Below are positions 53,589 to 62,508 of a stretch of 64,000 nucleotides of DNA, piece after piece. The notes under the pieces were generated by a model. The model made no database searches. It saw only the letters and a list, made by a program, of their open reading frames with translations, and was not told the origin of the DNA. The translations under genes were made by a program, and so were the position numbers. Where the stretch lies: positions 1 through 64,000 of IMG/VR virus record IMGVR_UViG_3300044729_002487, one strand, 5' to 3'. Position 1 is the first letter of the stretch. Each line of letters opens with the position of its first letter. The stretch is from a virus.

Positions 53589-54461
53589 ATGTCTACGACA
53601 CTTAATGATGATTACCCTAAAAAGAATGTTGAATTGTCCGATGCTGCTTTAAAGGCAAAGGCAATTGCACAATTCGAAGCACAACAGGTAATCGATAAAG
53701 TACAACCACAAACAAGTAAATTTCCAACGGAAATTATTCAATTGCCATCTAAAGGAAAATTTTATCCTGAAGGACATCCTTTAAGATCTGGTACTATTGA
53801 AATGAAATATATGACCGCAAAAGAAGAAGATATTCTTACTAACCAATCATATATTAAACAAGGTGTTGTATTAGATAAATTGTTTAAATCATTAATTGTA
53901 ACTCCATTTGATTATAACGACCTGCTTGTAGGTGATAAAAATGCTGTAATGATTGCAGCACGAGTATTAGGTTATGGTAAGGATTATGACGTTGAAGTAG
54001 TTGCTCCGTCAGGTGTTAAACAAAAAGTACACGTCGATCTAACTCAATTAGAGGATAAAGAAATTGATTGGGAAGCAGCAGATAATGGTGATTCATATTA
54101 TGAACTAGAATTACCAGCGTCAAAACGTACAGTAACAGTTCAATTAGTTACTCAAGGAATGCAGCGTAAGATTGATGAGGAAATGAAAGCCTTAACAAAA
54201 ATCAAAAAAGATGCAACTGTTACTACTATGTTAAAACATCTTATTTCTTCAATTGATAGTGATACTGATCCTAAAGCTATACGTCATTTTGTTGATAATG
54301 AATTGTTTGCAATTGATTCTCGATATATTCGAAATGAGCTAAAAAAAATTACTCCTGATATTAATTTAGAGATCGATTGTATCGACGAGGAGACAGGAGA
54401 ACCCTTTCGTTGTCCCGTTACCATCGGATTGGACTTTTTTTGGCCTGACTCAAAAGTATAG
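53589..54461 (+). CDS. gp26-like baseplate hub / tail assembly chaperone, frame 0 product
   Basis: 290 aa. Belongs to the T4 gp26-type baseplate family: IIQLPSKGKFYPEGHPL, then IEMKYMTAKEEDILTNQSYI and KQGVVLDKLFKSLIV; the C-terminus ends FRCPVTIGLDFFWPDSKV. T4 gp26 is 208 aa. A T7 run (54435-54441, codons TTT TTT TGG) lies 20 nt before the stop; a +1 or -2 shift there continues in the frame of a conserved-looking 75-codon extension. Such a two-product arrangement just upstream of the tape measure is what tail assembly chaperones (lambda G/GT type) show. Strong AAAGGAG SD. Confidence 0.8.
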   Translation: MSTTLNDDYPKKNVELSDAALKAKAIAQFEAQQVIDKVQPQTSKFPTEIIQLPSKGKFYPEGHPLRSGTIEMKYMTAKEEDILTNQSYIKQGVVLDKLFKSLIVTPFDYNDLLVGDKNAVMIAARVLGYGKDYDVEVVAPSGVKQKVHVDLTQLEDKEIDWEAADNGDSYYELELPASKRTVTVQLVTQGMQRKIDEEMKALTKIKKDATVTTMLKHLISSIDSDTDPKAIRHFVDNELFAIDSRYIRNELKKITPDINLEIDCIDEETGEPFRCPVTIGLDFFWPDSKV

Positions 54462-54669
54462 GTTAAATGTATATGACCAGATATTTGATCTGGTTTATTA
54501 TGGAAAAGGTTTTTCATATTCGGACGTAACGGAAATGCCTGTATATCTTCGTGTATACTATATTAACAAGATAAACAAAATTTTCAAAGATCGTAATAAA
54601 GCCCAGGAAAAGGCTAATAGACAAGCACAAGTATCTAAGAAGGCATCACCACCTAAATTTCGTAGATAG
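54442..54669 (+). CDS. Frameshift extension of the gp26-like protein (gp51/GT-like)
   Basis: 75 codons open in the +1 frame, overlapping the end of the gp26-like gene and stopping at 54667-54669. The sequence YDQIFDLVYYGKGFSYSDV followed by TEMPVYLRVYYINKI looks like the second half of T4-like tail assembly proteins. There is no ATG, GTG or TTG before this region; the first in-frame ATG (54535) lies inside the conserved part. Reading from the T7 run would give a fused protein of about 359 aa. The alternative is a separate gene with a non-standard start. The basic C-terminus may contact the tape measure. Confidence 0.7.
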   Translation, partial: GLTQKYRLNVYDQIFDLVYYGKGFSYSDVTEMPVYLRVYYINKINKIFKDRNKAQEKANRQAQVSKKASPPKFRR

Positions 54670-54671
54670 TC

Positions 54672-54679
54672 ATATTTAT
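54672..54679 (+). promoter_or_regulatory. ATATTTAT late-promoter-like element
   Basis: Perfect copy, 19 nt before the 89-aa gene. Confidence 0.5.
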
Positions 54680-54698
54680 TAAAAAGAAAAGGTAAAGT

Positions 54699-54968
54699 AT
54701 GACTCATGATAAATTTGAATCAAAGCTTCTTAAACAGATTAATTCAATTGACCAAATCGATGAAGGATTAGGTTCTACTATTCTCAATTTATTATTTGGT
54801 GGTAAATTTAAAAAAACTTTACAAACAATTTCACGCGAAGAAGATGATTTTCCGGAATATCAAGCAGCTTTAGCAGACTTTCATACAAATCTACAAAATT
54901 TAGAGAAATTACAAGCTCGTATGAATAAACAGGTGAAGGCATTAAATAAAGCTAATAAACGTAAATAA
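54699..54968 (+). CDS. Small protein upstream of tape measure, targeting-like N-terminus
   Basis: 89 aa. Begins with a charged helix and IDE|G at 20-22, then LGSTILNLLFGGKFKKTL and a C-terminal coiled-coil-like helix ending in KALNKANKRK. The stop is 1 nt from the tape-measure start. It could be a core protein by its N-terminus or a tail assembly factor by its position; I cannot decide. Confidence 0.45.
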   Translation: MTHDKFESKLLKQINSIDQIDEGLGSTILNLLFGGKFKKTLQTISREEDDFPEYQAALADFHTNLQNLEKLQARMNKQVKALNKANKRK

Positions 54969-54969
54969 A

Positions 54970-57666
54970 ATGGCTAAAAGTAATAAAACTCCTGGCATCA
55001 GCAAAGCACAACAAGAAGCTGCTCAAGCAGTTGCAGAATCATATGAACAAGGGCTTATTACTTTATCGCAATATGATAAGATATTAGATAAGATATTAGA
55101 TAAAACATTAGCTACTAAAGATGCGATAATAGAACAGTTGGTTAAACAAGAAGAACTACGTTCAGTTGTACAAGGTCGTGAAAAATTAGAAGAACGCAGT
55201 AAAACTTTAGCAGAAAAACGAAAAACTCTTGACGAAGATATTACAGACCATGCTCGCGACTTAAATGAAATGCAAGCAGATTTATTCAAATCTAGTACTG
55301 GTTTATTTCGATTAACCGGTGATCAACTCGATGCTCAAAAAAAATTAGTTGCGGATAAAATCACAGAATTACAATTATTAAAACAAAGCGTCGACGGTCG
55401 TACATCGCAAGGTAAACTAATTCGAACTGAATTAGATATGGCTAATGAGTTGATGACTGCTTTAGAAAATCAGGAACGTATACTAGGAACTGATCAGCAT
55501 GCAAAAATGGTTGGTGCATTTAATGATGCATCTGAAAAAGCAAAAGAATTGGGTGGCGCTGTAGATACGATGTTTGATTCATTGCCTGCTGGCGGATTCA
55601 TCGCTGCGTCATTAGGATTAGATGATGCATCAGATAAATTGCAAAATGGAGTAAATGTCGGATTCCAAGCAATGAATGCTCATCTTGTTCAAGGCGGTAC
55701 ATTAGCCGGAGGTTTAACTGCGGCAATGCGTGCATTTAATTCAGTTGTAATGATGAATCCGTTATTATTAGTAGTAGCGGCTGGTACGGCATTATTTGGT
55801 GTATTGTCAGAAATAGAAGGAGCTGCTCAAGACTTCAATAAATCAACCGGTTTAGATATTGCACAATCAAAGCAGTTAGTTAAAGAAACAAGAACTCGTG
55901 CAATGGACAGTAAAAATCTATTAGCAAATACAGAAGATGTATTAGCTATACAGCAAGAGTTAATTAAAGAAATGGGTACCGCCGGTAAATTATCGACTGA
56001 GACTGCAACCCAAGTAGCAGAAACTGCTAAAGCATATGGTATCACATCGGATGTAGCTGCAAAAGGTATTGAAGCATTTGAAAGGCAAGGAGCTTCGGCT
56101 GAAGAAGCTGCGAAGATACAAGAATCATTAGCGGCAAAAACATTTAAGTCAGGAATATCAACTGGTCAGGTAATGGAAGACATCGCCGCTAATTCAGAAG
56201 ACGCCATGAAGTATATCGGCGGCGGAGCAGAAGAATTAGCCGATGCAGCGTTTGAAGCAGCAAAGATGGGAATGAACTTGAAGCAAATGACAAACATTGC
56301 CGATGGTCTATTAGATATTGAAAAGTCATTAAATGCTCAGTTTGAATTCCAAGCTTTGAGCGGAAAACAAATAAATTTAGATAAAGCACGTGAATTAGCA
56401 CTTGAAGGTGATTTAGTAGGTGCAAGTAAAGAGGTAATGAAGAACGTTGGTTCGTTAGCTGAATTTAATGAAATGAACCGATTTGAAAAAGAAAAATTAG
56501 CCGAAGCCACTGGTATGGAATTAGGCGAGTTACAGAAGACGTTAACGTTACAAGAAAAACTCGGAGACTTATCTGAAGAACAAGCTGCGGCTGCTCAGTC
56601 ATTAGGATTGTCGGCGGAGCAACTAGCTGATATGAGTCCAGAACAAATAAAAGCAAAAATGCAAGAAGCTCAGGCAGCTGAACAAATGAAAAAGTCGATG
56701 GATGATTTGATGATGAAATTAAAATCGGCATTTTTACCAGTCGCAGAAGCAATTGGTAGTGTGTTTACTGCACTTGCACCTGTAATTAGTTTCATCGGCG
56801 AAGGATTTTCTGCAATAGGTAAGATATTAGGTTATGTACTAGCACCTGTAAAAGCAATATTCGAAGGAATATCAGGCGTATTTAATATGTTAGGTCCAAT
56901 TGGTACACTTGTTAAAGTTATTGGAGCTGGATTGTTATTATGGTGGTTATATAAAAAATGGATGGCTAGACAAGACGCATCCGCCAAAGCTGACATGATG
57001 CAAAAAACCATTATGCAAGCACAATATAATGCTGCGTTGAAACAAGAAGAACGCGTTACCGATGAAATAAAAGATGACATTGATTCCACATTGCGAGATG
57101 AAAGAAAGCGTGAAAGACAAATAAAAGACCAGACGAGAGCATTAAAATCACAAGGCGACCAAATACAGAAAAATGCAAAAGCCGCAGCAGATACTGGACC
57201 AAAGCGTAGAGGTTTAGGTGGTATGTTCGGTGGCGGAGGCGGCGGTATGATGGGCGGTATGGGCGGTATGGCAATGGGCGGCGGAATATTAGCATTGGCT
57301 GGAGCTGGTATGGCAATGAGTGGTGGAATGAATATGGACCAATTCAAATCATCCGGACCAGTCGTAGGCGTTGGTGATTTAGCAATTGATCCGAATGGAG
57401 GTCCAGTAGTCGCATCTCCAAAAGAGGGTGGTATATATCAAGGTACTAAAAATGATGGCGTATCAATGTCACCATCGCATGGCAAGACTGGTAAAGGCGG
57501 TGAATCCGGAGGCGGAGGTAACAGCGGCGGCGGTATTGATTATGAAAAGCTAGGTGCAGCAGTTGCGGCGGCAATTGCATCTAATCCACCTCAAGTGAAT
57601 ATGGATGGTCACCAATTAAGTAAACAAGTATCAGCAACTCAATCAAGAGATAAAGGAATACGATAA
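54970..57666 (+). CDS. Tail tape measure protein (gp29-like role)
   Basis: 898 aa. Typical plan: N-terminal coiled coils (residues about 1-180), hydrophobic helices around MMNPLLLVVAAGTALFGVL (about 258-280), a long helical middle with SAEQLADMSPEQIKAKMQ, and a second hydrophobic cluster (about 590-675, APVISFIGEGFSAIGKIL to AGLLLWWLYKKW). Gly/Met-rich stretches lie near 750-777 and Gly-rich ones near 842-856. The protein sets tail length and fills the tube. T4 gp29 is 590 aa, so a longer tail would be expected if length scales. Located after the chaperone and before hub genes. Confidence 0.85.
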   Translation: MAKSNKTPGISKAQQEAAQAVAESYEQGLITLSQYDKILDKILDKTLATKDAIIEQLVKQEELRSVVQGREKLEERSKTLAEKRKTLDEDITDHARDLNEMQADLFKSSTGLFRLTGDQLDAQKKLVADKITELQLLKQSVDGRTSQGKLIRTELDMANELMTALENQERILGTDQHAKMVGAFNDASEKAKELGGAVDTMFDSLPAGGFIAASLGLDDASDKLQNGVNVGFQAMNAHLVQGGTLAGGLTAAMRAFNSVVMMNPLLLVVAAGTALFGVLSEIEGAAQDFNKSTGLDIAQSKQLVKETRTRAMDSKNLLANTEDVLAIQQELIKEMGTAGKLSTETATQVAETAKAYGITSDVAAKGIEAFERQGASAEEAAKIQESLAAKTFKSGISTGQVMEDIAANSEDAMKYIGGGAEELADAAFEAAKMGMNLKQMTNIADGLLDIEKSLNAQFEFQALSGKQINLDKARELALEGDLVGASKEVMKNVGSLAEFNEMNRFEKEKLAEATGMELGELQKTLTLQEKLGDLSEEQAAAAQSLGLSAEQLADMSPEQIKAKMQEAQAAEQMKKSMDDLMMKLKSAFLPVAEAIGSVFTALAPVISFIGEGFSAIGKILGYVLAPVKAIFEGISGVFNMLGPIGTLVKVIGAGLLLWWLYKKWMARQDASAKADMMQKTIMQAQYNAALKQEERVTDEIKDDIDSTLRDERKRERQIKDQTRALKSQGDQIQKNAKAAADTGPKRRGLGGMFGGGGGGMMGGMGGMAMGGGILALAGAGMAMSGGMNMDQFKSSGPVVGVGDLAIDPNGGPVVASPKEGGIYQGTKNDGVSMSPSHGKTGKGGESGGGGNSGGGIDYEKLGAAVAAAIASNPPQVNMDGHQLSKQVSATQSRDKGIR

Positions 57667-60401
57667 TGGCATTGATAGATCTTAAATCAAATTTGTCTTG
57701 GTATAGTTCAAACGGTAAGCCTCCTGGATACCGTCCAAATCCGGACAGGAGTACAACGAACTATGTTAATAACGATGATTTAACTGTTAGTGCAACACCT
57801 CGAGGATTTGATAATAATGGTTCTGCCATTACATTTACTCCTCGTACTTCAGCAAACGAATTTTTAATAGATAATAATAGTACTAGCTTCCGTGGCAATG
57901 CTTCGCGTTTAGCTCAGTTAGGTAATGGTTCAAAATTTCCATTAGGTCCTCAAGGCCAAGTATTTGAATTTGATAGACCGCGTACAGGGTTTAATGTAAA
58001 AACAAAGTATAGCGAGACATTTAGTGCATTGTCAAATGCTGGATTGGCAGATACGTATGTATTACGAAAGCCAATTGATGCAATGTATAATAAATTTAAA
58101 GTGCGAGATCAAGTATATAATCCATACGGCGATCCAGCGCCACCATTTATTTTACGAGGTATACAGAAAGATGATAGCATAGATCCGGAACGATATGGAC
58201 CAGCCGGATTTTCGCCTGATACACCTCGAGGTGGACCAATCACTGCTGCATTGCGAGCTGAATTAGATGTTGAACGTATTCGTAAGTTTATGGCTCGGCC
58301 GGCCGGACAATGGTTTATAGCTAAACAAAATCAGTTGCATTTAATGTATCCTAATAGGGAAGGTGTTGATGGTAGACCTCAATCGCCTGCATATAATGCT
58401 AACTCACCAAAGGTATTCGATGTACAGAACTTAATTAATCAAGTTGGTAAAGTATGGAAAGGCGAACATGATCGTAAACATGGTCAGTTTCCATATGATA
58501 CTCCTGGGTTCTTGCCATTTCCTCCTTCACCGCCATCTAATTACGAGGATATTCATAAAGAACGTAATATAGGTCTAACACAGTCAGGTAGACGTGTATC
58601 GCCTACATTAAATAACCGTTTGGTAATTTTGCGTCGCGAATCAATGTGGGATTCAAAAACCGGTTGGATTGAAGGTACTGGATTAGGACAAGGATTTGGA
58701 AACTTATCGGATAAATTAGGACCAAATTCAATAACATTTGATGGACAGGTTAAAGATACGATTGTTCGTCGATGGGTATCTACAATACCAAATGCAACAG
58801 CTGAAATTCCTATAGGTGGTCAGTACGGTGTTGGAATAACAGCGAAATTTTCTAGCTATCGTGCAAATTTATATTCATATCTATTTCCATATTATTCTCG
58901 TACTATAACATTAAATACATTCGGTATTCGATTTAGGGCAGAAGGTAAAAATACAGATTTAGAAGGACCATACAAAGGAAGAGATTCGTTAGAGCGTCGA
59001 TATACAAAATTATTATCTGATAGCAATCGTAAATGGAATGCTCATGAAAATGATCGTGACTTTATCGCTCAACCATATGATGGCGATAGAAGAGTTCGTC
59101 CGGATGATATTATCGATCCTCAATCATATTCATTGATACAAAAAGGTAATGATTTAAGATTAAATGCTGGCCCTGGTCGTGACAAAATTGTTGATTTCAG
59201 AGCCGGTCGTTTAAGTAAATCAAATGAAATAAAAGAAGATCCGTATACAGCATTTAGATTTGAATCGGATACTGCTCATAACCCTGGTACTGTTGAACGT
59301 AATGAAAGTATGCTTCGATTATTACGTGAGGATATTAAAACAGGTGATACAGCACCAGATGGTGTACGTGGTAAATTTAATGGTAGAGGAATTACTCATA
59401 GAGCTATAAACGATGGCCCAAATGATGCATCAAAAGTGCAAGAACGAGATCCGATTACCGGTAAATGGAAAACACCAACAGAAGCTCAGTCAAGTCGTAC
59501 GTCAGAAGATGAATACATTGCACTAGGACAGGCAGCCAGAGATCGAAGAGAGAATGCTAATACTGTTTTAGATTTCCGCGAAGATCCTACAAATAAGGGT
59601 GAACGATATAATGCATATATAGGAATCAATACTGGAGATGAAGGTACTACAGATACATCATATCAACGTATTAAAGGTAAAGATTTTGACGGATTTAGAG
59701 ATCCTCAAAAAACAGTACCAGATAGAAATCCAGCAACAGCTGAACCGCCATCCGAAGGAAATATCTCATTGCAAAAATATAAAACAATGAGATATGATCA
59801 AATTCGTAGCACAGCTGGATCTAGACAATTAAATTATAAAAATCCACAGATAGTGGATTTCCGTAAGGCCGGAGCGAAATTAGAAGCGAAATTAGCAAGA
59901 TATAATGAACAAGTAAATACATCAGAACTAGTTCCATTTAAAATTGGTAGTTTATCTTTTAAAGCATATATAACATCTATCTCGGATAATTTCTCTGCCG
60001 GATTAAATGGAGAGTCAGATCAGAACAGAGCAGATCCTAGATATTTATATACAAGCTTTGAAAGGTCTGTTAGTATTTCATTTATAATTGCATATGAAAA
60101 ATCTAATGAATCGCCATGGGAAAAGATACGACAGTTAGCGCAATATTCATTACCTGGGTATGGTGGAGGACCATGGGCACAAGCTGTTAATGTTACAATT
60201 GGTAAATTATATCGAAATATACCAATGACGATGGAATCTATCAGCTATGATTGGGATAATGAAACACCGTGGTCATTAAAAGATGATCAGGCAAATATTG
60301 AAGATGGATTACCGATGTATACAAATGTTGATATACAGTTTAAATATCTTGGTAATGTTAAACCTGCAAAAGGTAAAGGTTATGTATTGTATGGTAAATA
60401 A
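57666..60401 (+). CDS. Baseplate/tail tube-associated protein (gp48/gp54-like C-terminus)
   Basis: 911 aa; the start overlaps the tape-measure stop by 1 nt. The first about 700 residues are hydrophilic, rich in Asn/Asp/Arg/Gly and without known motifs. The C-terminal about 170 residues hold LVPFKIGSLSFKAYITSISD, then RADPRYLYTSFERSVSISFI, IGKLYRNIPMTMESISYDW and NETPWSL. I associate this pattern with tube-initiation/baseplate cap proteins of T4-like phages. Probably the platform from which the tube grows; the long N-terminal part is unexplained. Confidence 0.6.
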   Translation: MALIDLKSNLSWYSSNGKPPGYRPNPDRSTTNYVNNDDLTVSATPRGFDNNGSAITFTPRTSANEFLIDNNSTSFRGNASRLAQLGNGSKFPLGPQGQVFEFDRPRTGFNVKTKYSETFSALSNAGLADTYVLRKPIDAMYNKFKVRDQVYNPYGDPAPPFILRGIQKDDSIDPERYGPAGFSPDTPRGGPITAALRAELDVERIRKFMARPAGQWFIAKQNQLHLMYPNREGVDGRPQSPAYNANSPKVFDVQNLINQVGKVWKGEHDRKHGQFPYDTPGFLPFPPSPPSNYEDIHKERNIGLTQSGRRVSPTLNNRLVILRRESMWDSKTGWIEGTGLGQGFGNLSDKLGPNSITFDGQVKDTIVRRWVSTIPNATAEIPIGGQYGVGITAKFSSYRANLYSYLFPYYSRTITLNTFGIRFRAEGKNTDLEGPYKGRDSLERRYTKLLSDSNRKWNAHENDRDFIAQPYDGDRRVRPDDIIDPQSYSLIQKGNDLRLNAGPGRDKIVDFRAGRLSKSNEIKEDPYTAFRFESDTAHNPGTVERNESMLRLLREDIKTGDTAPDGVRGKFNGRGITHRAINDGPNDASKVQERDPITGKWKTPTEAQSSRTSEDEYIALGQAARDRRENANTVLDFREDPTNKGERYNAYIGINTGDEGTTDTSYQRIKGKDFDGFRDPQKTVPDRNPATAEPPSEGNISLQKYKTMRYDQIRSTAGSRQLNYKNPQIVDFRKAGAKLEAKLARYNEQVNTSELVPFKIGSLSFKAYITSISDNFSAGLNGESDQNRADPRYLYTSFERSVSISFIIAYEKSNESPWEKIRQLAQYSLPGYGGGPWAQAVNVTIGKLYRNIPMTMESISYDWDNETPWSLKDDQANIEDGLPMYTNVDIQFKYLGNVKPAKGKGYVLYGK

Positions 60402-60409
60402 GGAGTGAT

Positions 60410-60709
60410 ATGGCAGTAATGAATAGATATTTATTTTCGACAAAAACGGCAAATGGTCGGTTTGAAACTGTACGTATGCCTAAACCATCTGTTGAACCAG
60501 AGGACAAATATATAATTACTCGCGAAGGTGACCGTTTTGATTTATTAGCACAGGAGTTTTATCAAGATGTTGCGTTATGGTGGTTCATTGCAGTTGCAAA
60601 TGATATTAGACCTGCATCGATGATAGTTCCGGTAGGTATACAATTACGTATACCAGCTAACTTAGATTATTTAGGAAGACAGTTAGAAAAAGCAGAAAAG
60701 GATAAATAA
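60410..60709 (+). CDS. LysM-like baseplate wedge protein (gp53-like)
   Basis: 99 aa. A single LysM-type fold: YIITREGDRFDLLAQEFYQD, then ALWWFIAVANDIRP and VPVGIQLRIPANL, matching the gp53/tail protein X group, where the domain binds baseplate partners or peptidoglycan. T4 gp53 is 196 aa, so this is the domain alone. AAGGAG SD. Lies between the platform and hub genes. Confidence 0.75.
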   Translation: MAVMNRYLFSTKTANGRFETVRMPKPSVEPEDKYIITREGDRFDLLAQEFYQDVALWWFIAVANDIRPASMIVPVGIQLRIPANLDYLGRQLEKAEKDK

Positions 60710-60710
60710 A

Positions 60711-62507
60711 ATGCCAAGTAACATTTTCAATAGAGGCCCGGCTCCGCAGCCACCTGGAGGAAGTGGTGGTGTTGGATATTCATTGCGTTCAAATGGTTAT
60801 GCATCGGTTGGATTTGCTGGAGGCGGTCCTGATAGTCCATTAGTTGCAATGGGAGGCGGAAAAGGTCGACCGGTAGCGACATTGAAATCGGTTAAAGTGA
60901 CATTGGAAGGTGAGGCTGGTTCATTACGCCGCGGTGAATTTGTCGTGGTTGTATATAACGCATCTGAATTAGAAACAGTATTAACCGGTATTGGAAAGAT
61001 CGGATGTTCTGTTACATATACAATAGGACGTTCAGGCCCAGGAGCAGGCGCTGGTAATTCTTGGACATTAGTTAACTATAAAAACTCATTTCAAAGTGAT
61101 AAAGATGGCCGATATACAATAACTGTACAATCAGTTGGTAAAGGTAATGAAATACTTAAGAAAGATGGTATTGCATTACCAAATGGCGGTAAAGGTCGTA
61201 AATTTAAAAAGTTTGCATCATTCTTTGGTTTTCCGTTTATTGAAGAAGTTGGAATAACTAGTTTGATAGATTGGATGTTATGGGAGGCATTAGATGGAAC
61301 GATAGCCGGATTTCCATTATTACTATCACCGGATTCTGGAACAGGAGATGGGTCAAATTATGTACAATTCATAGCACCTACAGGAGTTGCTGCTTCAATG
61401 GCTCCCGAATCTAAGGTCGGTGTCGGTGCTAATCGATTAGTATACTTTTCATTAAAATTTATTATTGATAATATTAATAAAGGATTGCCAGCTGGTGCTA
61501 AACCAATTAAATTAGATGCACAAACTGAAACACAGATTGGAGGTGTACATTTAATATCAGGCGACCCATTGAACGTATTAATAAAAAATGATCCGCATAC
61601 AGATTATCCAGCTGGTACTCCTCCTACAGCAACTCAGGTAATTAGTGATTTAATTGCTTCGTTGTTAGGAGTGCCAAGTGGTATTTTTACATCTGCTGCG
61701 CAAATGGCACCAGTACAAGGCGGCGGCGCGGATTGTGGTAACATATACATATCATATGCAGCATTAAAATCTATTGAAACGTCATTAGGTGGTGGACAAA
61801 AATCGGCGGCCCAAAAACGTCAAGAAGCATTAGAAGATAACGTTGCAACTAAAATGACATTGGAAGGATTTTTATCGTCTATTTTTGGAATAATTTCAGA
61901 AGCTACCGGCGGTTGGATTGAATTAGATTTTGTACAAGATCCGGCAGCCTGGGTTGCTGGTGAGCGAGATGCTCAAATTGTCATTATCAATAAAAAGGAT
62001 AAACTCAATCCTGCTAGCGAAGCTGTATATGATGATGTATCAGGTGAGGGTGGTGTACGTGAAGCAACTATTAATGGAGACGTTCCGGAAGGATGGCAGG
62101 CAGAGGCATTTGGTCAGGCCGGCGTATCATCCGGATGTGATGTTAAAGTAGAAAAAACTAAAACAGAAAAACCAGACTTTTTAGCATTGAAATCTGATTT
62201 AGCTAATATGGGATATGATGCTTCTCAAGCCGGCGGTTTAAAAGCGGCATTAAGAAAAACGTTGTCAGATATTGATAATGCAGAAGCAGCGAATAAAACA
62301 AATAGACCATATCCAATTGGAGTGGCTGTGACATTGAATGGTGTACATGGAATTGAGTTTGGTCATAACTTCACCATTTCATCATTATCACCTACTAGAT
62401 GGGGAGCCTCACCAAAAACGACGTTTATGGTTACACGAGTCGAACATACCGTCGAAGGACAAGATTGGGTAACAGTATTAACATCAACAGCTAAACTAAC
62501 AACATAA
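60711..62507 (+). CDS. Baseplate hub protein (gp27 / gpD-like)
   Basis: 598 aa. The C-terminal region has NGVHGIEFGHNFTISSLSPT, then RWGASPKTTFMVTRVEHTV and GQDWVTVLTSTAKL, the typical end of hub proteins that sit under the tube. The first 90 residues are Gly-rich and flexible. No lysozyme domain is seen, so cell-wall cleavage must come from another protein. Starts 1 nt after the LysM gene stop. Assignment relies on the C-terminal pattern and on synteny. Confidence 0.65.
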   Translation: MPSNIFNRGPAPQPPGGSGGVGYSLRSNGYASVGFAGGGPDSPLVAMGGGKGRPVATLKSVKVTLEGEAGSLRRGEFVVVVYNASELETVLTGIGKIGCSVTYTIGRSGPGAGAGNSWTLVNYKNSFQSDKDGRYTITVQSVGKGNEILKKDGIALPNGGKGRKFKKFASFFGFPFIEEVGITSLIDWMLWEALDGTIAGFPLLLSPDSGTGDGSNYVQFIAPTGVAASMAPESKVGVGANRLVYFSLKFIIDNINKGLPAGAKPIKLDAQTETQIGGVHLISGDPLNVLIKNDPHTDYPAGTPPTATQVISDLIASLLGVPSGIFTSAAQMAPVQGGGADCGNIYISYAALKSIETSLGGGQKSAAQKRQEALEDNVATKMTLEGFLSSIFGIISEATGGWIELDFVQDPAAWVAGERDAQIVIINKKDKLNPASEAVYDDVSGEGGVREATINGDVPEGWQAEAFGQAGVSSGCDVKVEKTKTEKPDFLALKSDLANMGYDASQAGGLKAALRKTLSDIDNAEAANKTNRPYPIGVAVTLNGVHGIEFGHNFTISSLSPTRWGASPKTTFMVTRVEHTVEGQDWVTVLTSTAKLTT

Positions 62508-62508
62508 T

